NCBI RefSeq assembly: GCF_000243715.2
Contig: NZ_AHMO02000008.1
Location: 483,001-547,000, forward strand
Source: Leptospira broomii serovar Hurstbridge str. 5399
GTDB taxonomy: Bacteria > Spirochaetota > Leptospiria > Leptospirales > Leptospiraceae
Direction: 5' to 3'
Length of the DNA stretch: 64,000 bases
The position numbers were made by a program, and so were the translations under genes. The notes below the pieces were generated by a model that saw nothing but the letters and a program-made list of their open reading frames with translations, was not told the origin of the DNA and searched no databases. Below are positions 16,816-27,268 of this stretch, in pieces. The number at the start of each line of letters is the position of its first letter. The stretch's first letter is position 1.

Positions 16816-18630
16816 TCAACGTCCGGCGCGTTTACGCATATTGGGATCTAAAATCTTTTTCCGTAATCTCATGCTGAGCGGAGTCACTTCCAATAGCTCG
16901 TCATCGTCTAGAAATTCGATATTTTGCTCCAAGCTAAAACGGCGAGGAGGCACTAGACGAATCGCTTCGTCCGCGCCCGAGGAACGAACGTTAGTAAGTT
17001 TCTTCTCGCGCACCGGATTCACTTCCAAGTCGTTTTCACGAGAGTGAATTCCGATGATCATCCCGGGATAAACGGAAGTTTGGGGATCGATTAATAACTC
17101 CCCTCTTTCTTGAATCTTCCAAAGAGCGTAACCGGTCGTATCTCCCGAGTCCATGGAAATCAAAGCTCCGTTTTTACGTCCTGGAATCTCTCCTTTATAA
17201 AGATCAAAACGTAGGAAGCGGCTGGACATAACCCCCTCTCCCTTCGTTTCCGTAACGAAATATCCCCGGAATCCGATAATTCCCCGAGTCGGGATTACGA
17301 ATTCGACGCGAGTCATACCGGAGGTATGAGCGTCCATTAGCTGAAGTTCGCCTTTTCTACGGTTCAGCTCGGCGATGATGCTTCCGGTAAATTGATCGGG
17401 AAGATCCATTACAAGATACTCATATGGTTCGAGCTTCTCGCCGTTTTCGCCCTTCTTAATGATAACTTCGGGACGGGAAACCTGCAATTCAAATCCTTCC
17501 CGACGCATGGTCTCGATTAATATGGATAGGTGAAGTTCTCCCCGACCTAAAACTTTAAATCGATCCTTATCTTCCGTTTCTTCCAAGCGCATCGCAACGT
17601 TAGTTTCGAGTTCTCGATCCAATCTTTCACGGATATTTCGAGTCGTTACGAACTTCCCTTCCTTACTCGCAAAGGGAGAATTATTAACCATGAAATACAT
17701 GGAAACGGTCGGTTCTTCCACTTCGATTGCGGGCATCGGAGCTGGTTTTCCCGGTTCACAGACAGTATCCCCGATGAACACATCGGGTAAACCTGCGATC
17801 GAAACGATATCTCCCGCTTCCGCGAATTCGATCTCGTTTCGTTTTAAACCTTCAAAGTTATATAATTTCGTAACTTTTAATATTTGAGTCTCGTCTCTTC
17901 CGTTCGTTTTGGGAGAAAGTTGAATCACATTCATCCCTTTTTGCAATTTTCCGTTGTAGATCTTGCCGATCGCAATCCTTCCTACGTAATCATTATAGTC
18001 CAAGGAAGTGACTTGAAATTGCAGAGGAGCATTAATGCTCGCTTTAACAGGAGGAACGTGCTCAAGAACCATATCTAATAACGGATCCAAGTTTTTTCCG
18101 GGAGCGTCTTCCAATTTGCGGACCGCCCATCCTTGTTTAGCCGAAGCGTAAATGATCGGAAAATCCAGTTGTTCGTCGGTCGCACCTAAATCGCTGAATA
18201 GGTCGAATACCATATCGACGACTGCAGACGGTCTCGCTCCATCCCGATCGATTTTGTTAATTACCAAAATCGGTTTATGGCCAAGCTGTAGCGATTTTCC
18301 CAATACGAATCTAGTTTGCGGCATGGGACCGTCAAATGCATCCACAAGCAGAAGACATGAATCCGCGGTGGAAAGGACGCGCTCAACTTCTCCGCCGAAG
18401 TCCGCATGCCCTGGGGTATCCACTACATTGATTCTTGTCCCTTTATAAACGACAGCCGTATTCTTGGCCTTGATCGTAATTCCTTTCTCTTTTTCCAGAT
18501 CATTGCTATCCATGATCCGATCCCCGTCTTCCTTGGCGGTGACGGCTCCTGTTTGTCGGAGAATACCATCCAATAGGGTTGTCTTCCCGTGGTCTACGTG
18601 TGCGATAATGGCGATGTTGCGGATTTCCAT
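16816..18630 (-). CDS. typA: Translational GTPase TypA/BipA
   Basis: A 604-residue ribosome-binding GTPase of the EF-G family, involved in 50S assembly and stress growth. The G1 loop AHVDHGKTT is at residues 10-18, the switch DxxG at [14 protein letters not shown], and NKID at [12 protein letters not shown]. It is followed by the beta-barrel, EF-G III/V-like domains and the TypA-specific C-terminal domain ([19 protein letters not shown]). ATG 18630 starts the canonical [16 protein letters not shown]; a TTG four codons earlier is in frame. It lies downstream of pirin with about 100 bases between. Confidence 0.96.
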   Translation of the reverse strand: MEIRNIAIIAHVDHGKTTLLDGILRQTGAVTAKEDGDRIMDSNDLEKEKGITIKAKNTAVVYKGTRINVVDTPGHADFGGEVERVLSTADSCLLLVDAFDGPMPQTRFVLGKSLQLGHKPILVINKIDRDGARPSAVVDMVFDLFSDLGATDEQLDFPIIYASAKQGWAVRKLEDAPGKNLDPLLDMVLEHVPPVKASINAPLQFQVTSLDYNDYVGRIAIGKIYNGKLQKGMNVIQLSPKTNGRDETQILKVTKLYNFEGLKRNEIEFAEAGDIVSIAGLPDVFIGDTVCEPGKPAPMPAIEVEEPTVSMYFMVNNSPFASKEGKFVTTRNIRERLDRELETNVAMRLEETEDKDRFKVLGRGELHLSILIETMRREGFELQVSRPEVIIKKGENGEKLEPYEYLVMDLPDQFTGSIIAELNRRKGELQLMDAHTSGMTRVEFVIPTRGIIGFRGYFVTETKGEGVMSSRFLRFDLYKGEIPGRKNGALISMDSGDTTGYALWKIQERGELLIDPQTSVYPGMIIGIHSRENDLEVNPVREKKLTNVRSSGADEAIRLVPPRRFSLEQNIEFLDDDELLEVTPLSMRLRKKILDPNMRKRAGR

Positions 18631-18736
18631 GCTAAAAACCAAAATTTCCCGAGGGGACAGGGTGGCAAGGTCGATTTAGGCCATCAACGCTTTCTAAATT
18701 ACGTTTTCGAGACAAATGCATCGAATTCGAAAGAAT

Positions 18737-19594
18737 TCAGGTTTCAGGTAAGGGAATTCTATCCGTCTCTCCCGAAATTTTTCCGAATCGATCATTCTTC
18801 CAATCGCCTTTTGCTCGATCGATTCTCTCCAAAGAACTGGATACGAAGTTCCACCATAGGTGTCGACGTTCCGGCAAAGGCTCTCCACCAAGGAGAATCG
18901 CTCGAGTCGCTTGTTCCGCACGAAACTTGATTGCTCCACCCATCGGATAGACCGCCATTTCTCCCACACCGACGATCCGACCCTCGGCATCCAAACTACC
19001 TCGAGCCACATAGACTGCCCCCTCTTGTTTTGCAGGGATGGAAAGTTCTATTTCGGCGCCGGGCTCGATCTCAAGGTCCGCATAAAACAATGGGGAATAT
19101 ACTTTTACGGGAGAAATTTCACCCAAAAGAGATCCTGCAATTAAACGCAACTCCCAGCCCCCGCCGCTTAATTCGGGGAATTCCTCCCTTCCATAATGAA
19201 AGAACTCCGGTGGAGTCTCTTCGTATTGCTGCGGCAAAGCCACCCAAGTTTGAATCCCTTCTATTATAGAATACTGGGGATCAGGCTGCGACCTCTCGCT
19301 ATGTGCGATACCGGAACCTGCCGTCATCCAGTTCACTTCATATGGGCGAATCATCTGTTCGGTTCCCAATGTATCCCGATGTAGAATAACGCCGTCATAC
19401 AAATACGTAACTGTGGCGAGGCCAATATGCGGGTGGGATCGAACGACAAGCTCGTCGCCATTTATCAATGAAACGGGACCCATATGATCTAAAAATACGA
19501 AAGGTCCTACTGCCCTCACGTCAATATGCGGAAGAATCCGACGAACTGTAAATCCGTCACCTAGGCCCCTAAGTTTACCCGAAATGTATTTCAT
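18737..19594 (-). CDS. Pirin family protein
   Basis: A 285-residue bicupin. The N-terminal cupin has the pirin metal motif in [10 protein letters not shown] and the [17 protein letters not shown] histidines, followed by [13 protein letters not shown]. The C-terminal cupin ends with [19 protein letters not shown]. Bacterial pirins bind iron, and some have quercetinase or regulatory roles; the role here is unknown. It is divergent from the hybrid kinase and upstream of typA on the same strand. Confidence 0.92.
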   Translation of the reverse strand: MKYISGKLRGLGDGFTVRRILPHIDVRAVGPFVFLDHMGPVSLINGDELVVRSHPHIGLATVTYLYDGVILHRDTLGTEQMIRPYEVNWMTAGSGIAHSERSQPDPQYSIIEGIQTWVALPQQYEETPPEFFHYGREEFPELSGGGWELRLIAGSLLGEISPVKVYSPLFYADLEIEPGAEIELSIPAKQEGAVYVARGSLDAEGRIVGVGEMAVYPMGGAIKFRAEQATRAILLGGEPLPERRHLWWNFVSSSLERIDRAKGDWKNDRFGKISGETDRIPLPET

Positions 19595-19638
19595 ACCGTT
19601 ATTTAGACGCGATGCAAACCCTGTCGACGTGTTGACTG

Positions 19639-19653
19639 CAAAAGATTCTTTTG
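19639..19653. promoter_or_regulatory. Inverted repeat in the pirin/kinase divergent region
   Basis: CAAAAGA-T-TCTTTTG, perfect 7-1-7 symmetry, directly after a TTGACT hexamer at 19632-19637. A possible regulator site; no matching -10 was found, so the promoter itself is uncertain. Confidence 0.35.
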
Positions 19654-19706
19654 GGGCTCGGATCGATATTCCTTTATTCGTCGCCCTGTTCTAGATTGCT
19701 TAATTT

Positions 19707-19729
19707 AGGAGTCAATTACTATGGCTCCT
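19707..19729 (+). promoter_or_regulatory. Hairpin masking the ribosome site of the hybrid kinase; four-codon upstream frame
   Basis: AGGAGTC (19707-19713) pairs with GGCTCCT (19723-19729), including one G-U pair, around a 9-nt loop, hiding the only good AGGAG before the kinase ATG at 19735. The AGGAG is also well placed for a mini-frame ATG GCT CCT TTA TAA at 19721-19735, whose stop overlaps the kinase start (TAATG). Confidence 0.45.
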
Positions 19730-19734
19730 TTATA

Positions 19735-22140
19735 ATGCAGAATTTTTTTCTTCTTATCGCTCTTCTACTTTTCTGGATATCTCCAAGTTCTCTCTTTTCC
19801 AATTCCATACCTCTGGACGAGCTCAAAATCGTGGGAGTCTCGGAGAGAATGGAATATTTGGAAGATCGTAATCGGAATCTAAGGCTATCCGATTTGCTTT
19901 CCGGACACCATGATTTCGAATTTCTGAAAAACCAAAGAAAAAACCTACATCCGGGATACACTCACTCCGCCTATTGGGTGCGATTTTCGTTGCAAAATGT
20001 CTCCGACCGGGCTGAGGAATATGTAATCGTTTCCGAATTCCCTTATACCGACGAAATCGATTTTTATGAAACAAAAAACGGAAAGGAAATCCGCTCCGTG
20101 CGCACCGGCGACACTTTTCCTTTTCACACAAGAGACCTGAAACATCGGTATTTCGTTTTTAAAACTTTTTTAACTGCCGGAGAAACGAAAGAATACTTTC
20201 TCCGATTTACCAACGAAGGTCCGATGAACATCCCGCTAATCGCGGCTCCGACGAGAGTCTATCTGGAGAAATCCACTACCGAAACGCTTTTGCTCGGACT
20301 GTGTTACGGCTGTATGTTCGTCATGATTCTTTATAATTTCTTTCTATATACTTCTCTTAAAGAAGCCGATTATCTGTATTACGTAATCTATCTTCTTTTT
20401 TTAATAGTGACTCAGGTAAGCTTTAACGGACTAGCAAATCAATATTTATGGGGGGAATATCCGGCTTGGGGAAATAAAAGCACGAACGTCCTTTCACTTT
20501 CGGCATTTTTTATTTCCGCGATTTTTAGTTTGCAGTATCTCAGGATTTCGAAAGGAAGCTGGATCGATTTATTCTTAAAATCTTTTGCAGTCGCGACTTT
20601 ACTTGCAGCAATCGTTTCCATATTTGCTCCATTACGTTTTTCTTCAATATTAACGGTAATCTACGGATTGATCCATCCGATCGTCTTGATAGGCATTGGA
20701 TCGATCAGGCTTTTTCAAAACTTTAAACCTGCTCGTTTCTTCCTTTTAGCCTGGGCAGTAATGGAAATCGCGATTTTCGTCACTTCTCTACAAAGACTAG
20801 GAGTTTACGATTCTATCATAGTCGGTGAATATTCGATTCATCTGGGCGCGACCTTGGAAGTGACCTTCCTCTCTTTCGGGTTAGCGGATAGCATCAACAC
20901 TCTGAAAGAGGAGAAGGAGAAAATTATTCTCGCTCAAAATGAAACTTTAGCCGCGAGGATTGCCGCAAAAACCAAAGACTTGGAAATCGCGAAAATTCAA
21001 GCCGAGACTGCCAACCGACAAAAGTCGAAATTTCTCGCTCATATGAGTCACGAAATCAGGACTCCCATGAACGGAATTTTAGCGATGTCTAAATTTCTTT
21101 TCGATTCCGAGCCGCCGGGAGAGAAAAAGGAAACCATCGGAATCATAACCGCCAGCGCAAATAATCTGTTAGTGATTATCAACGATATTTTAGATTTATC
21201 TAAAATAGAATCGGGTAAATTAGATTTAATTTACGAGAGTTTTCGTCTCTCCGATCTCCTTGCCCAAATAACCGGAATCATCCGATTACAAACGAATTCG
21301 AAGGGCATCGATCTGCAATTCGATTCAACTCCCGAAGTGCCTGAATTCATACGTACCGACAGAACCCGACTAACGCAAATTCTTCTAAACTTGCTCGGGA
21401 ATTCGGCGAAATTCACCGGTCATGGGAAAATTCAATTGTCCGTTCGCGTAAGAAATAAACGTCAAGAGGATATAGATTTGGAATTCTCCGTTCGAGATAC
21501 CGGGATCGGAATTTCTCCGGAAAAAATTTCTTCCCTCTTCCAACCCTTTACGCAGCTCGATAGTTCGATCACTCGAACCTACGGAGGAACAGGTCTCGGC
21601 TTAATCATCTCGAAACGACTCTGCGAATTGCTTCAAGGAAATATTTCCGTTCAAAGCCTAGAAGGAAGCTGGACCGAATTTACTTTTACGATCAGAGCTC
21701 AGGAAGCCGATGCCGTCGACTCTCCACCGCAACCGGTTCTTCCAAAATCGGAAGGCAGAAAAATGGAAATCCTAGTCGTTGACGATAATGCGTCCAACCA
21801 ATTCGTGATTCAGCGATTACTTTCAAAATTCGGACACTCCGCCACTATCGCTTCAAGCGGACGAGAAGCATTACATTTACTGAATGAAAGATCCTTTGAC
21901 CTGATCCTAATGGATATTGAAATGCCCGAGCTGGACGGATTTGAAACTACGAGACAGATTCGGAAGATGCATGGAGATCGAGCCAATCCGATCATAATCG
22001 CTCTTACGGCTCACGCGATGAAGGAATTCGAGCAAATGAGTTACGACGTAGGAATGAACGATTTCTTAGCTAAGCCGATAGATCCGACAATTCTAAGAGA
22101 GAAAATCTCCTACTGGGCGGGAAAAAACCCTCGCGCATAG
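19735..22140 (+). CDS. 7TMR-DISM hybrid sensor histidine kinase/response regulator
   Basis: An 801-residue inner-membrane sensor. Order: signal peptide, 7TMR-DISMED2 jelly-roll sensor (about 25-165), seven transmembrane helices (about 180-385), short coiled coil, HisKA with the phospho-His in MSHEIRTPMNGI, HATPase (NLLGNSAKF, DTGIGIS, GGTGLGL) and a C-terminal receiver (VVDDNASN, phospho-Asp in LILMDIEMPELDG, Lys in FLAKPID). ATG 19735 starts a proper signal peptide; the frame extends upstream to 19651 without support. It would pass phosphate from His to its own receiver and on to an unknown Hpt or regulator. Its ribosome site may be masked by a hairpin. Confidence 0.93.
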   Translation: MQNFFLLIALLLFWISPSSLFSNSIPLDELKIVGVSERMEYLEDRNRNLRLSDLLSGHHDFEFLKNQRKNLHPGYTHSAYWVRFSLQNVSDRAEEYVIVSEFPYTDEIDFYETKNGKEIRSVRTGDTFPFHTRDLKHRYFVFKTFLTAGETKEYFLRFTNEGPMNIPLIAAPTRVYLEKSTTETLLLGLCYGCMFVMILYNFFLYTSLKEADYLYYVIYLLFLIVTQVSFNGLANQYLWGEYPAWGNKSTNVLSLSAFFISAIFSLQYLRISKGSWIDLFLKSFAVATLLAAIVSIFAPLRFSSILTVIYGLIHPIVLIGIGSIRLFQNFKPARFFLLAWAVMEIAIFVTSLQRLGVYDSIIVGEYSIHLGATLEVTFLSFGLADSINTLKEEKEKIILAQNETLAARIAAKTKDLEIAKIQAETANRQKSKFLAHMSHEIRTPMNGILAMSKFLFDSEPPGEKKETIGIITASANNLLVIINDILDLSKIESGKLDLIYESFRLSDLLAQITGIIRLQTNSKGIDLQFDSTPEVPEFIRTDRTRLTQILLNLLGNSAKFTGHGKIQLSVRVRNKRQEDIDLEFSVRDTGIGISPEKISSLFQPFTQLDSSITRTYGGTGLGLIISKRLCELLQGNISVQSLEGSWTEFTFTIRAQEADAVDSPPQPVLPKSEGRKMEILVVDDNASNQFVIQRLLSKFGHSATIASSGREALHLLNERSFDLILMDIEMPELDGFETTRQIRKMHGDRANPIIIALTAHAMKEFEQMSYDVGMNDFLAKPIDPTILREKISYWAGKNPRA

Positions 22141-22464
22141 AGAACCGCAACCGGTTCCTAGTCCATTCTATCTCGTCCAGAAGTAATGAAGCTGGTAGGA
22201 GCTCCCACAACTCACTGAAATGAAAAAGAATTGAAGAATTGTCAATTCTATGAAATAAGGCAATTCCTTGCGGGGGGTACCACCGCACCGGCCCCCGCCC
22301 AGGAAGGGCGGGGATACCCAAAAAAAAGCCGCTACCCTTCCCGAGCAGGAAGCGAAATCGGCCGGTGGATAACGCCGATTCTACTTCCTAGCTTCGAAGC
22401 CACTTGACACCCTCGCGCACCGCTCCAAACTGGTCAAAAATCGAGACAACTAGGCCTATATACG
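22141..22464. other. Intergenic region before rplU, carries a diverged interspersed repeat
   Basis: Bases 22194-22318 are a diverged, inverted copy of the repeat found at 60684-60957. The remaining 145 bases should hold the promoter of the rplU operon: TTGACA at 22404-22409 is seen, but without a clear -10 at 17 bases. Confidence 0.5.
22194..22318 (-). repeat. Diverged copy of the 117-bp composite repeat
   Basis: Read on the minus strand it starts with a GC hairpin (CCCCGCCC-loop-GGGCGGGG), then GGGGCCGG and GGTACC, an AT-rich middle, and ends with a GGGAGCTCC palindrome (TGTGGGAGCTCCTACC). The two copies at 60.7-60.96 kb have the same order of parts. Confidence 0.65.
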
Positions 22465-22776
22465 ATGTTTGCGATCATATCTGTCGGAAATCGACAATTT
22501 AAAGTAACCCAGGATTCAGAATTCCTGACGGAAAAGACCGGCAAAAAACCAGGTGATACCTTTGATGCGAAAGTTTTACTGTTCGCGGAAAACAATAAGG
22601 TTCATATCGGCGCACCCGATCTGAAGTCGGCAAAAGTCTCCCTGAAAGTCGTAGACGACGTTAAGGGTGAAAAGATTCGCGGTTACGTTTATAAGAAACG
22701 TAAGAACTCCCAAAGAACCTGGGGTCATAGACAACAACTCCAGAAACTCAAGGTAGTTTCCCTCTCGGCGGTTTGA
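22465..22776 (+). CDS. rplU: 50S ribosomal protein L21
   Basis: A 103-residue ribosomal protein. The start [14 protein letters not shown] and the end segment [22 protein letters not shown] are diagnostic for bacterial L21, a 23S rRNA-binding protein of the large subunit. It leads the operon rplU-prp-rpmA and its stop overlaps the start of prp by four bases. Confidence 0.97.
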   Translation: MFAIISVGNRQFKVTQDSEFLTEKTGKKPGDTFDAKVLLFAENNKVHIGAPDLKSAKVSLKVVDDVKGEKIRGYVYKKRKNSQRTWGHRQQLQKLKVVSLSAV

Positions 22777-23093
22777 TCCGAGTAAAAATCCTCCGTAAAG
22801 GAGAGCAGATTCTTGGCTTTGAATCCGTGGGGCACGCCTCCGCAGAACAGGGCCCCAAAGGATCCAATCTCCTTTGTGCGGCGGTCGGAGTTCTGATTCA
22901 GTCCCTCTATCTCCATTTAAGGAAAGAAGGAAAAGCAGGCCCCGCAGAAGTCCTGGATGGATTCTTGAAATTCAAGATTCTGACCGGTCTTGAAAATGAT
23001 CCAGTAGTTCGAACGAGCTTTGCGTTGGTTCGAAACGGTTTGGAAAATTTGAGGGAACAATATCCCTCGGAAATTGAACTCATAGGAGAATAG
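22773..23093 (+). CDS. prp: Ribosomal-processing cysteine protease Prp
   Basis: A 106-residue protein of the Prp (YsxB, DUF464) family. The catalytic pair is visible as H21 in [12 protein letters not shown] and C35 in [11 protein letters not shown]; the His-Cys spacing is 14, two longer than the 12 of the S. aureus enzyme. It starts with TTG at 22773, overlapping the rplU stop. Its position between rplU and rpmA is the standard one. In Firmicutes Prp removes an N-terminal extension from L27, yet the L27 here starts at the mature position, so the substrate is unclear. Confidence 0.88.
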   Translation: MIRVKILRKGEQILGFESVGHASAEQGPKGSNLLCAAVGVLIQSLYLHLRKEGKAGPAEVLDGFLKFKILTGLENDPVVRTSFALVRNGLENLREQYPSEIELIGE

Positions 23094-23096
23094 ACG

Positions 23097-23354
23097 ATGG
23101 CACATAAGAAAGGTGGCGGTTCTTCGAAGAACGGACGGGATTCCCACTCTAAACGTCTCGGAGTCAAACGTTTCGGAGGCGAACTCGTTTTGGCTGGAAA
23201 TATTCTGGTTCGTCAAAGAGGGACCAGACTTCATGCAGGACGGAATGTAGGTTTAGGAAAAGATCATACACTTTTCTCTCTCGTACACGGAAGAGTGAAG
23301 TTCGAGCAGGTCACGAAGACCAAAATGCAAGTTTCGGTTTATCCGGAATCATAA
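23097..23354 (+). CDS. rpmA: 50S ribosomal protein L27
   Basis: An 85-residue protein beginning [16 protein letters not shown], the mature L27 N-terminus that reaches the peptidyl-transferase centre. There is no Firmicute-like N-terminal extension with a Prp cleavage site. The [17 protein letters not shown] and RQRGT segments are standard. It is followed by a terminator and then obg. Confidence 0.97.
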   Translation: MAHKKGGGSSKNGRDSHSKRLGVKRFGGELVLAGNILVRQRGTRLHAGRNVGLGKDHTLFSLVHGRVKFEQVTKTKMQVSVYPES

Positions 23355-23380
23355 TTTTATCCTAAACAGTCAAAGTCGGG

Positions 23381-23426
23381 AAAAAGAAAGGCCTCCGGGG
23401 GAAATTTTCCTCGAGCCTTTCTTTTT
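23381..23426 (+). terminator. Long stem-loop terminator between rpmA and obg
   Basis: AAAAAGAAAGGC (23381-23392) pairs with GCCTTTCTTTTT (23415-23426); the inner part can pair further. The T-rich right arm gives the release tract. It probably separates, or attenuates between, the ribosomal genes and the obg operon. Confidence 0.7.
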
Positions 23427-23449
23427 CTGTTTAAAGGCAATTATTTAAA

Positions 23450-24505
23450 ATGGAAAAGTTCGTAGACGAAGTAGTCATCGAGGTTACCGCAGGGCATGGC
23501 GGAGCCGGCTCCATGCATTTTCGTCACGAAAAATACGTCGAGTTCGGCGGTCCGGACGGCGGAGACGGAGGCGTCGGCGGGGATGTACTCATCCGTACGA
23601 ATCTTTCTATGGTCACGCTCGATCGCTATCTCACAAAAAGGAAATTTAAAGCTTCGGTGGGATTTCCGGGAGAAGGAAACAATCGCTCCGGAAAAAAAGG
23701 CGACGACCTCGTCCTTTTCGTACCCTTAGGCACCCAAATCTATGACGAAGATAGCGGTGAACTTCTTTATGATTTTGTGGAGGACGAAATGGAATTTTCC
23801 GTCGCGAAAGGCGGACGAGGCGGAAAAGGAAACGCTCATTTTAAATCATCCACTCACCAAGCCCCCAAATTTTCGCAGCCGGGAGAAGCGGGAGAATACA
23901 AACATCTTCGACTTAGTTTAAAGCTTTTGGCCGACGTCGGAATCGTAGGTCTTCCGAATGCTGGGAAATCGACCTTACTTTCCCAGATTACCGAAGCGCA
24001 TCCCAAGATCGCCGGTTACGCGTTCACAACCCTTTCTCCCAACTTAGGAGTAGTTAAACGGAAAGGGGATATCTATCGATATACATTAGCCGACATTCCT
24101 GGCATAGTCGAAGGCGCCAGTAAAGGTATCGGTCTCGGATTATCCTTTCTTAGACATATAGAAAGAGTAAAAGGAATCCTTTATGTGTTCGATGCAAGCG
24201 CATTGGATATAGAATCGGATTTCAAAATGCTTAGATCCGAATTAGAAACATATAATAAAGAATTATTGAATCGGCCGCATCTAATCGTTTTGAATAAGAT
24301 AGACGTCTGGGAGGACCAAAGTTTTACGAAAGAACTTTTGGAATCCGTATCGTCATTGGGTCGAGTTATACCTATCTCCGCCAAAGAATCGACTAACTTG
24401 GAAGAATTACTTGAAATTATGGATGAAACTTTCTTTCAGCAAGAATTGGAAAAGCTGCGACTTGCCGAAAAAAACCGGGAGCAACGGGAAGATTCGGATG
24501 AATAG
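23450..24505 (+). CDS. obg: GTPase Obg (ObgE/CgtA)
   Basis: A 351-residue GTPase for 50S maturation. Residues 1-158 are the glycine-rich Obg fold ([28 protein letters not shown]), then the G domain with P-loop GLPNAGKST from residue 167, switch [12 protein letters not shown] and NKIDVW. The C-terminal extension is short and charged. Its end overlaps proB by eight bases. It heads the operon obg-proB-proA-nadD-yqeK-LCP-rsfS. Confidence 0.96.
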   Translation: MEKFVDEVVIEVTAGHGGAGSMHFRHEKYVEFGGPDGGDGGVGGDVLIRTNLSMVTLDRYLTKRKFKASVGFPGEGNNRSGKKGDDLVLFVPLGTQIYDEDSGELLYDFVEDEMEFSVAKGGRGGKGNAHFKSSTHQAPKFSQPGEAGEYKHLRLSLKLLADVGIVGLPNAGKSTLLSQITEAHPKIAGYAFTTLSPNLGVVKRKGDIYRYTLADIPGIVEGASKGIGLGLSFLRHIERVKGILYVFDASALDIESDFKMLRSELETYNKELLNRPHLIVLNKIDVWEDQSFTKELLESVSSLGRVIPISAKESTNLEELLEIMDETFFQQELEKLRLAEKNREQREDSDE

Positions 24506-25361
24506 ATCGGACTTCGACTCTAAAATCCAAACGGCAAAAACTATAGTCGTTAAAATCGGATCAGCTAGACTCTCCGGTTCCGAAGAGGAAGTGAATGATT
24601 TTCTTTTCAGTTTAGTTTCCGACATTAGACATCTTCGCGATCAAGGTAAGCAAGTCATCGTAGTATCGTCTGGAGCCATCGCTAGGGGTCGCAAATTATT
24701 GGATAGCCTCCCCCTTAGCGTGAATGCGGAGGACAAGCTATCTGAAAAACAAGCCTTAGCTGCGATGGGACAGAATCGGCTTATCAACTTATACGATAGT
24801 TTTTTTTCGAAAGTGAATCTCCCGATCGCACAGATCTTGTTTGGCGTCTTGGATTTGGAAACCGGCGAAGGATTCAAAAACCTTAGAAGCACTTTTCAAC
24901 AATTATTAGATTGGGGAATCCTACCCATCGTTAACGAAAACGATTCCGTAGCAACGGAAGAATTGAAGTTCGGCGATAACGATATCCTTTCGGCGATCGT
25001 CAGTTTGCTCGTGGAAGCAGACTTGTTAATTATTCTAACGGGAGTCGCCGGCTTTTTAAGGGACGGTAAGGTAGTATCCCATCTTAAGGATATCGGCGGG
25101 GGGGAACTCTCTATTGCGGGAGGACCGAGCGGGCCCGGAACCGGCGGTATGTATACCAAATTGAAAGCGGCCGGGATTTTAAACGAGGCAGGAATTCCTA
25201 GCGGTATCATTGACGGAACGGAGAAAAACTGCGTGCGTCGTTTTCTGGAAGAGAATAAGCTGGGGACACTAGTTGCCGGAAACGGAAAACATAAATCCTA
25301 TTCCGAGGAGGAAATTAAAGCGATCCTCCAAACCAAACGAAACGGAGGACATTCGCAATGA
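24498..25361 (+). CDS. proB: Glutamate 5-kinase, lacking the PUA domain
   Basis: A 287-residue amino-acid kinase for the first step of proline synthesis: glutamate to gamma-glutamyl phosphate. Motifs: [40 protein letters not shown] and [19 protein letters not shown]. coli ProB has about 367 residues with a C-terminal PUA domain; this protein stops just after the kinase domain, so the PUA is absent. I chose ATG 24498 (GGGAAG upstream), which overlaps the obg end, over the longer frame from 24411. It overlaps proA by four bases. Confidence 0.95.
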   Translation: MNRSDFDSKIQTAKTIVVKIGSARLSGSEEEVNDFLFSLVSDIRHLRDQGKQVIVVSSGAIARGRKLLDSLPLSVNAEDKLSEKQALAAMGQNRLINLYDSFFSKVNLPIAQILFGVLDLETGEGFKNLRSTFQQLLDWGILPIVNENDSVATEELKFGDNDILSAIVSLLVEADLLIILTGVAGFLRDGKVVSHLKDIGGGELSIAGGPSGPGTGGMYTKLKAAGILNEAGIPSGIIDGTEKNCVRRFLEENKLGTLVAGNGKHKSYSEEEIKAILQTKRNGGHSQ

Positions 25362-26620
25362 TCCAACGGCCTACAGAACTAGAATACGTGGAAATTTTGT
25401 GCAAAAATGCTCAGAAAGCTTCTCGAGAATTACGAAAACTGAACTCTTCTAAAAAGAATGCCGTTCTTGAAAAATTAGCCGAAGCGATAGTAACCCGGAA
25501 ATCCGAAATTATCGCGGAAAACGAAAAAGATGTGACCGCGGGAAAAGAGAAGGGATTATCCACGGCAATGCTGGATCGCTTAACGCTGGATGAAAAACGG
25601 ATTCATAATTTAGCAAAGGCGGTTCTTGAAATCAAGTCTCTGCCCGATCCGGTGGGTGAAGTCGTGCGAGGTCTAACGTTACCTAACGGCATCCGACTGA
25701 TAACGAAAAGAGTTCCTCTTGGCGTCGTAATGGTCATCTATGAATCCCGTCCTAACGTAACGATCGATGTGGGAGCTTTATCCTTTAAATCGGGTAACGC
25801 CTGCATCCTTCGAGGAGGGAGTGAGGCGCTTCATTCCAATAATATACTTTCGAACATCTTCCGGGATTGTCTTGCCCAGGCCGGACTTTCTCCGAACGCT
25901 GTGACTTTAGTCGATAAAACCGAGCGCGAGATTATGATTCCATTCCTTAAACAGACTGGATATATCGATTTGGTAGTACCTCGGGGCGGAGAAGGACTTA
26001 TAAACTTCGTTTCGGAAAATTCCATCATCCCAGTCGTAAAGCACGATAAGGGCGTCGTGAATATCTATATAGATAAGTCGGCGGATCCGGAAAAAGTTCT
26101 GCCGATCGTACTGAATTCGAAAGTGCAGCGCCCGGGAGTCTGCAACGCGGTTGAAAATTTAGTGATACATGCCGAATATCCTCACTCTAAAGAATTGCTA
26201 AGCGAATTAAATGCGAAAGGCGTACAACTACTTTTGGATCCTCCCGCGCTTTCTCTTTTCCCGAACGGAACACCCGTAAAGCCGGAAGACTATTGGGAAG
26301 AATTTTTAGATCTACGACTGTCGGTAAAAACGGTAAACTCGATCGAGGAAGCGATTTCTTTTATCGAAAATACTTCTTCAGGACATACTGAAGCGATCGT
26401 AACCGAAGATTTAAGCTCTTCTAATTTATTTTTAGAGTCTCTGGATTCGGCGGCTCTGTTCGTGAACATATCGACTCGCTTTCACGATGGGGGGGAATTC
26501 GGACTCGGAGCGGAAGTCGGAATCTCGACCGGAAAACTTCATGTTAGAGGACCGATGGGGTTAGTGCATCTCACGACCACAACTACATACGGTGAAGGAG
26601 AAGGACAGGTGAGAGGGTAG
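25358..26620 (+). CDS. proA: Gamma-glutamyl phosphate reductase
   Basis: A 420-residue aldehyde-dehydrogenase-fold enzyme that reduces gamma-glutamyl phosphate to glutamate semialdehyde with NADPH. The catalytic Cys is in [17 protein letters not shown], and the N-terminal [18 protein letters not shown] is typical. The start overlaps proB (ATGA), which couples the two enzymes that pass an unstable intermediate. Confidence 0.97.
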   Translation: MIQRPTELEYVEILCKNAQKASRELRKLNSSKKNAVLEKLAEAIVTRKSEIIAENEKDVTAGKEKGLSTAMLDRLTLDEKRIHNLAKAVLEIKSLPDPVGEVVRGLTLPNGIRLITKRVPLGVVMVIYESRPNVTIDVGALSFKSGNACILRGGSEALHSNNILSNIFRDCLAQAGLSPNAVTLVDKTEREIMIPFLKQTGYIDLVVPRGGEGLINFVSENSIIPVVKHDKGVVNIYIDKSADPEKVLPIVLNSKVQRPGVCNAVENLVIHAEYPHSKELLSELNAKGVQLLLDPPALSLFPNGTPVKPEDYWEEFLDLRLSVKTVNSIEEAISFIENTSSGHTEAIVTEDLSSSNLFLESLDSAALFVNISTRFHDGGEFGLGAEVGISTGKLHVRGPMGLVHLTTTTTYGEGEGQVRG

Positions 26621-26641
26621 ATCCCTCGTTCGCCTTGGAAT

Positions 26642-27268
26642 ATGACTTTCCGACTCTCCGAACCTCGTCTCACCGGAATTTTCGGAGGAAGTTTCGATCC
26701 TCCCCATATCGGACATTCGGGAATCGTCACCTCTTTCTGGAATACGATTCCTCAAGCGGAAGAATTGCTGGTTATCCCTAACTGCGTATCGCCTTTAAAA
26801 AACGGAAAGCATGCATCTAGCGAAAATATATTACAAATGCTAGATGCTCAATTTTCAAAAATACCTAAAACGAAAATCTTAGATATCGAATTGAGAAAAA
26901 AAGGCACTAGCTATACTTACGAGACTCTTCTTGAATTGAAAGAATTGTACCCGGAGCGAAACTTTCTACTACTCGTCGGCGAGGATAATTATTGCGAGTT
27001 TCAAAAATGGAGAAATTGGGAGAATATTTTGGGCCTGATTCGTTCCCTCTTGGTATTTCGCAGAGTATCCGAATATATCCCTAAAAATCCTCATCTGAAT
27101 TCTTTCGAAGAGAAAATTCTTTTCCTAAATAATCCCATTATCCCGGCTGCCTCAACCGATTTACGAAATGTACTTCCGGCCGCAGTTGCAAAAAACCGGA
27201 AACCGATTGCGCTCAGTCAAGCAGTGTGGGATAAAATACTAGAATTGAAAGCATATTCGGAGGGATGA
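26642..27268 (+). CDS. nadD: Nicotinate-nucleotide adenylyltransferase
   Basis: A 208-residue nucleotidyltransferase of NAD synthesis that adenylates nicotinate mononucleotide. The GIFGGSFDPPHIGHSG motif with HxGH, the middle LLLVGEDNYCEFQKWRNWENIL and the late ISSTxIR equivalent (AASTDLRNVL) are clear. It stops immediately before the YqeK gene, with no gap. Confidence 0.93.
   Translation: MTFRLSEPRLTGIFGGSFDPPHIGHSGIVTSFWNTIPQAEELLVIPNCVSPLKNGKHASSENILQMLDAQFSKIPKTKILDIELRKKGTSYTYETLLELKELYPERNFLLLVGEDNYCEFQKWRNWENILGLIRSLLVFRRVSEYIPKNPHLNSFEEKILFLNNPIIPAASTDLRNVLPAAVAKNRKPIALSQAVWDKILELKAYSEG

Noticed and set aside
16566..16877. 103-codon open frame on the plus strand
   Set aside because: It runs through a strong terminator (16735-16762) and into the 3' end of typA on the other strand.
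22404..22409. TTGACA as -35 of the rplU operon
   Set aside because: No -10-like hexamer at 16-18 bases; left unassigned.
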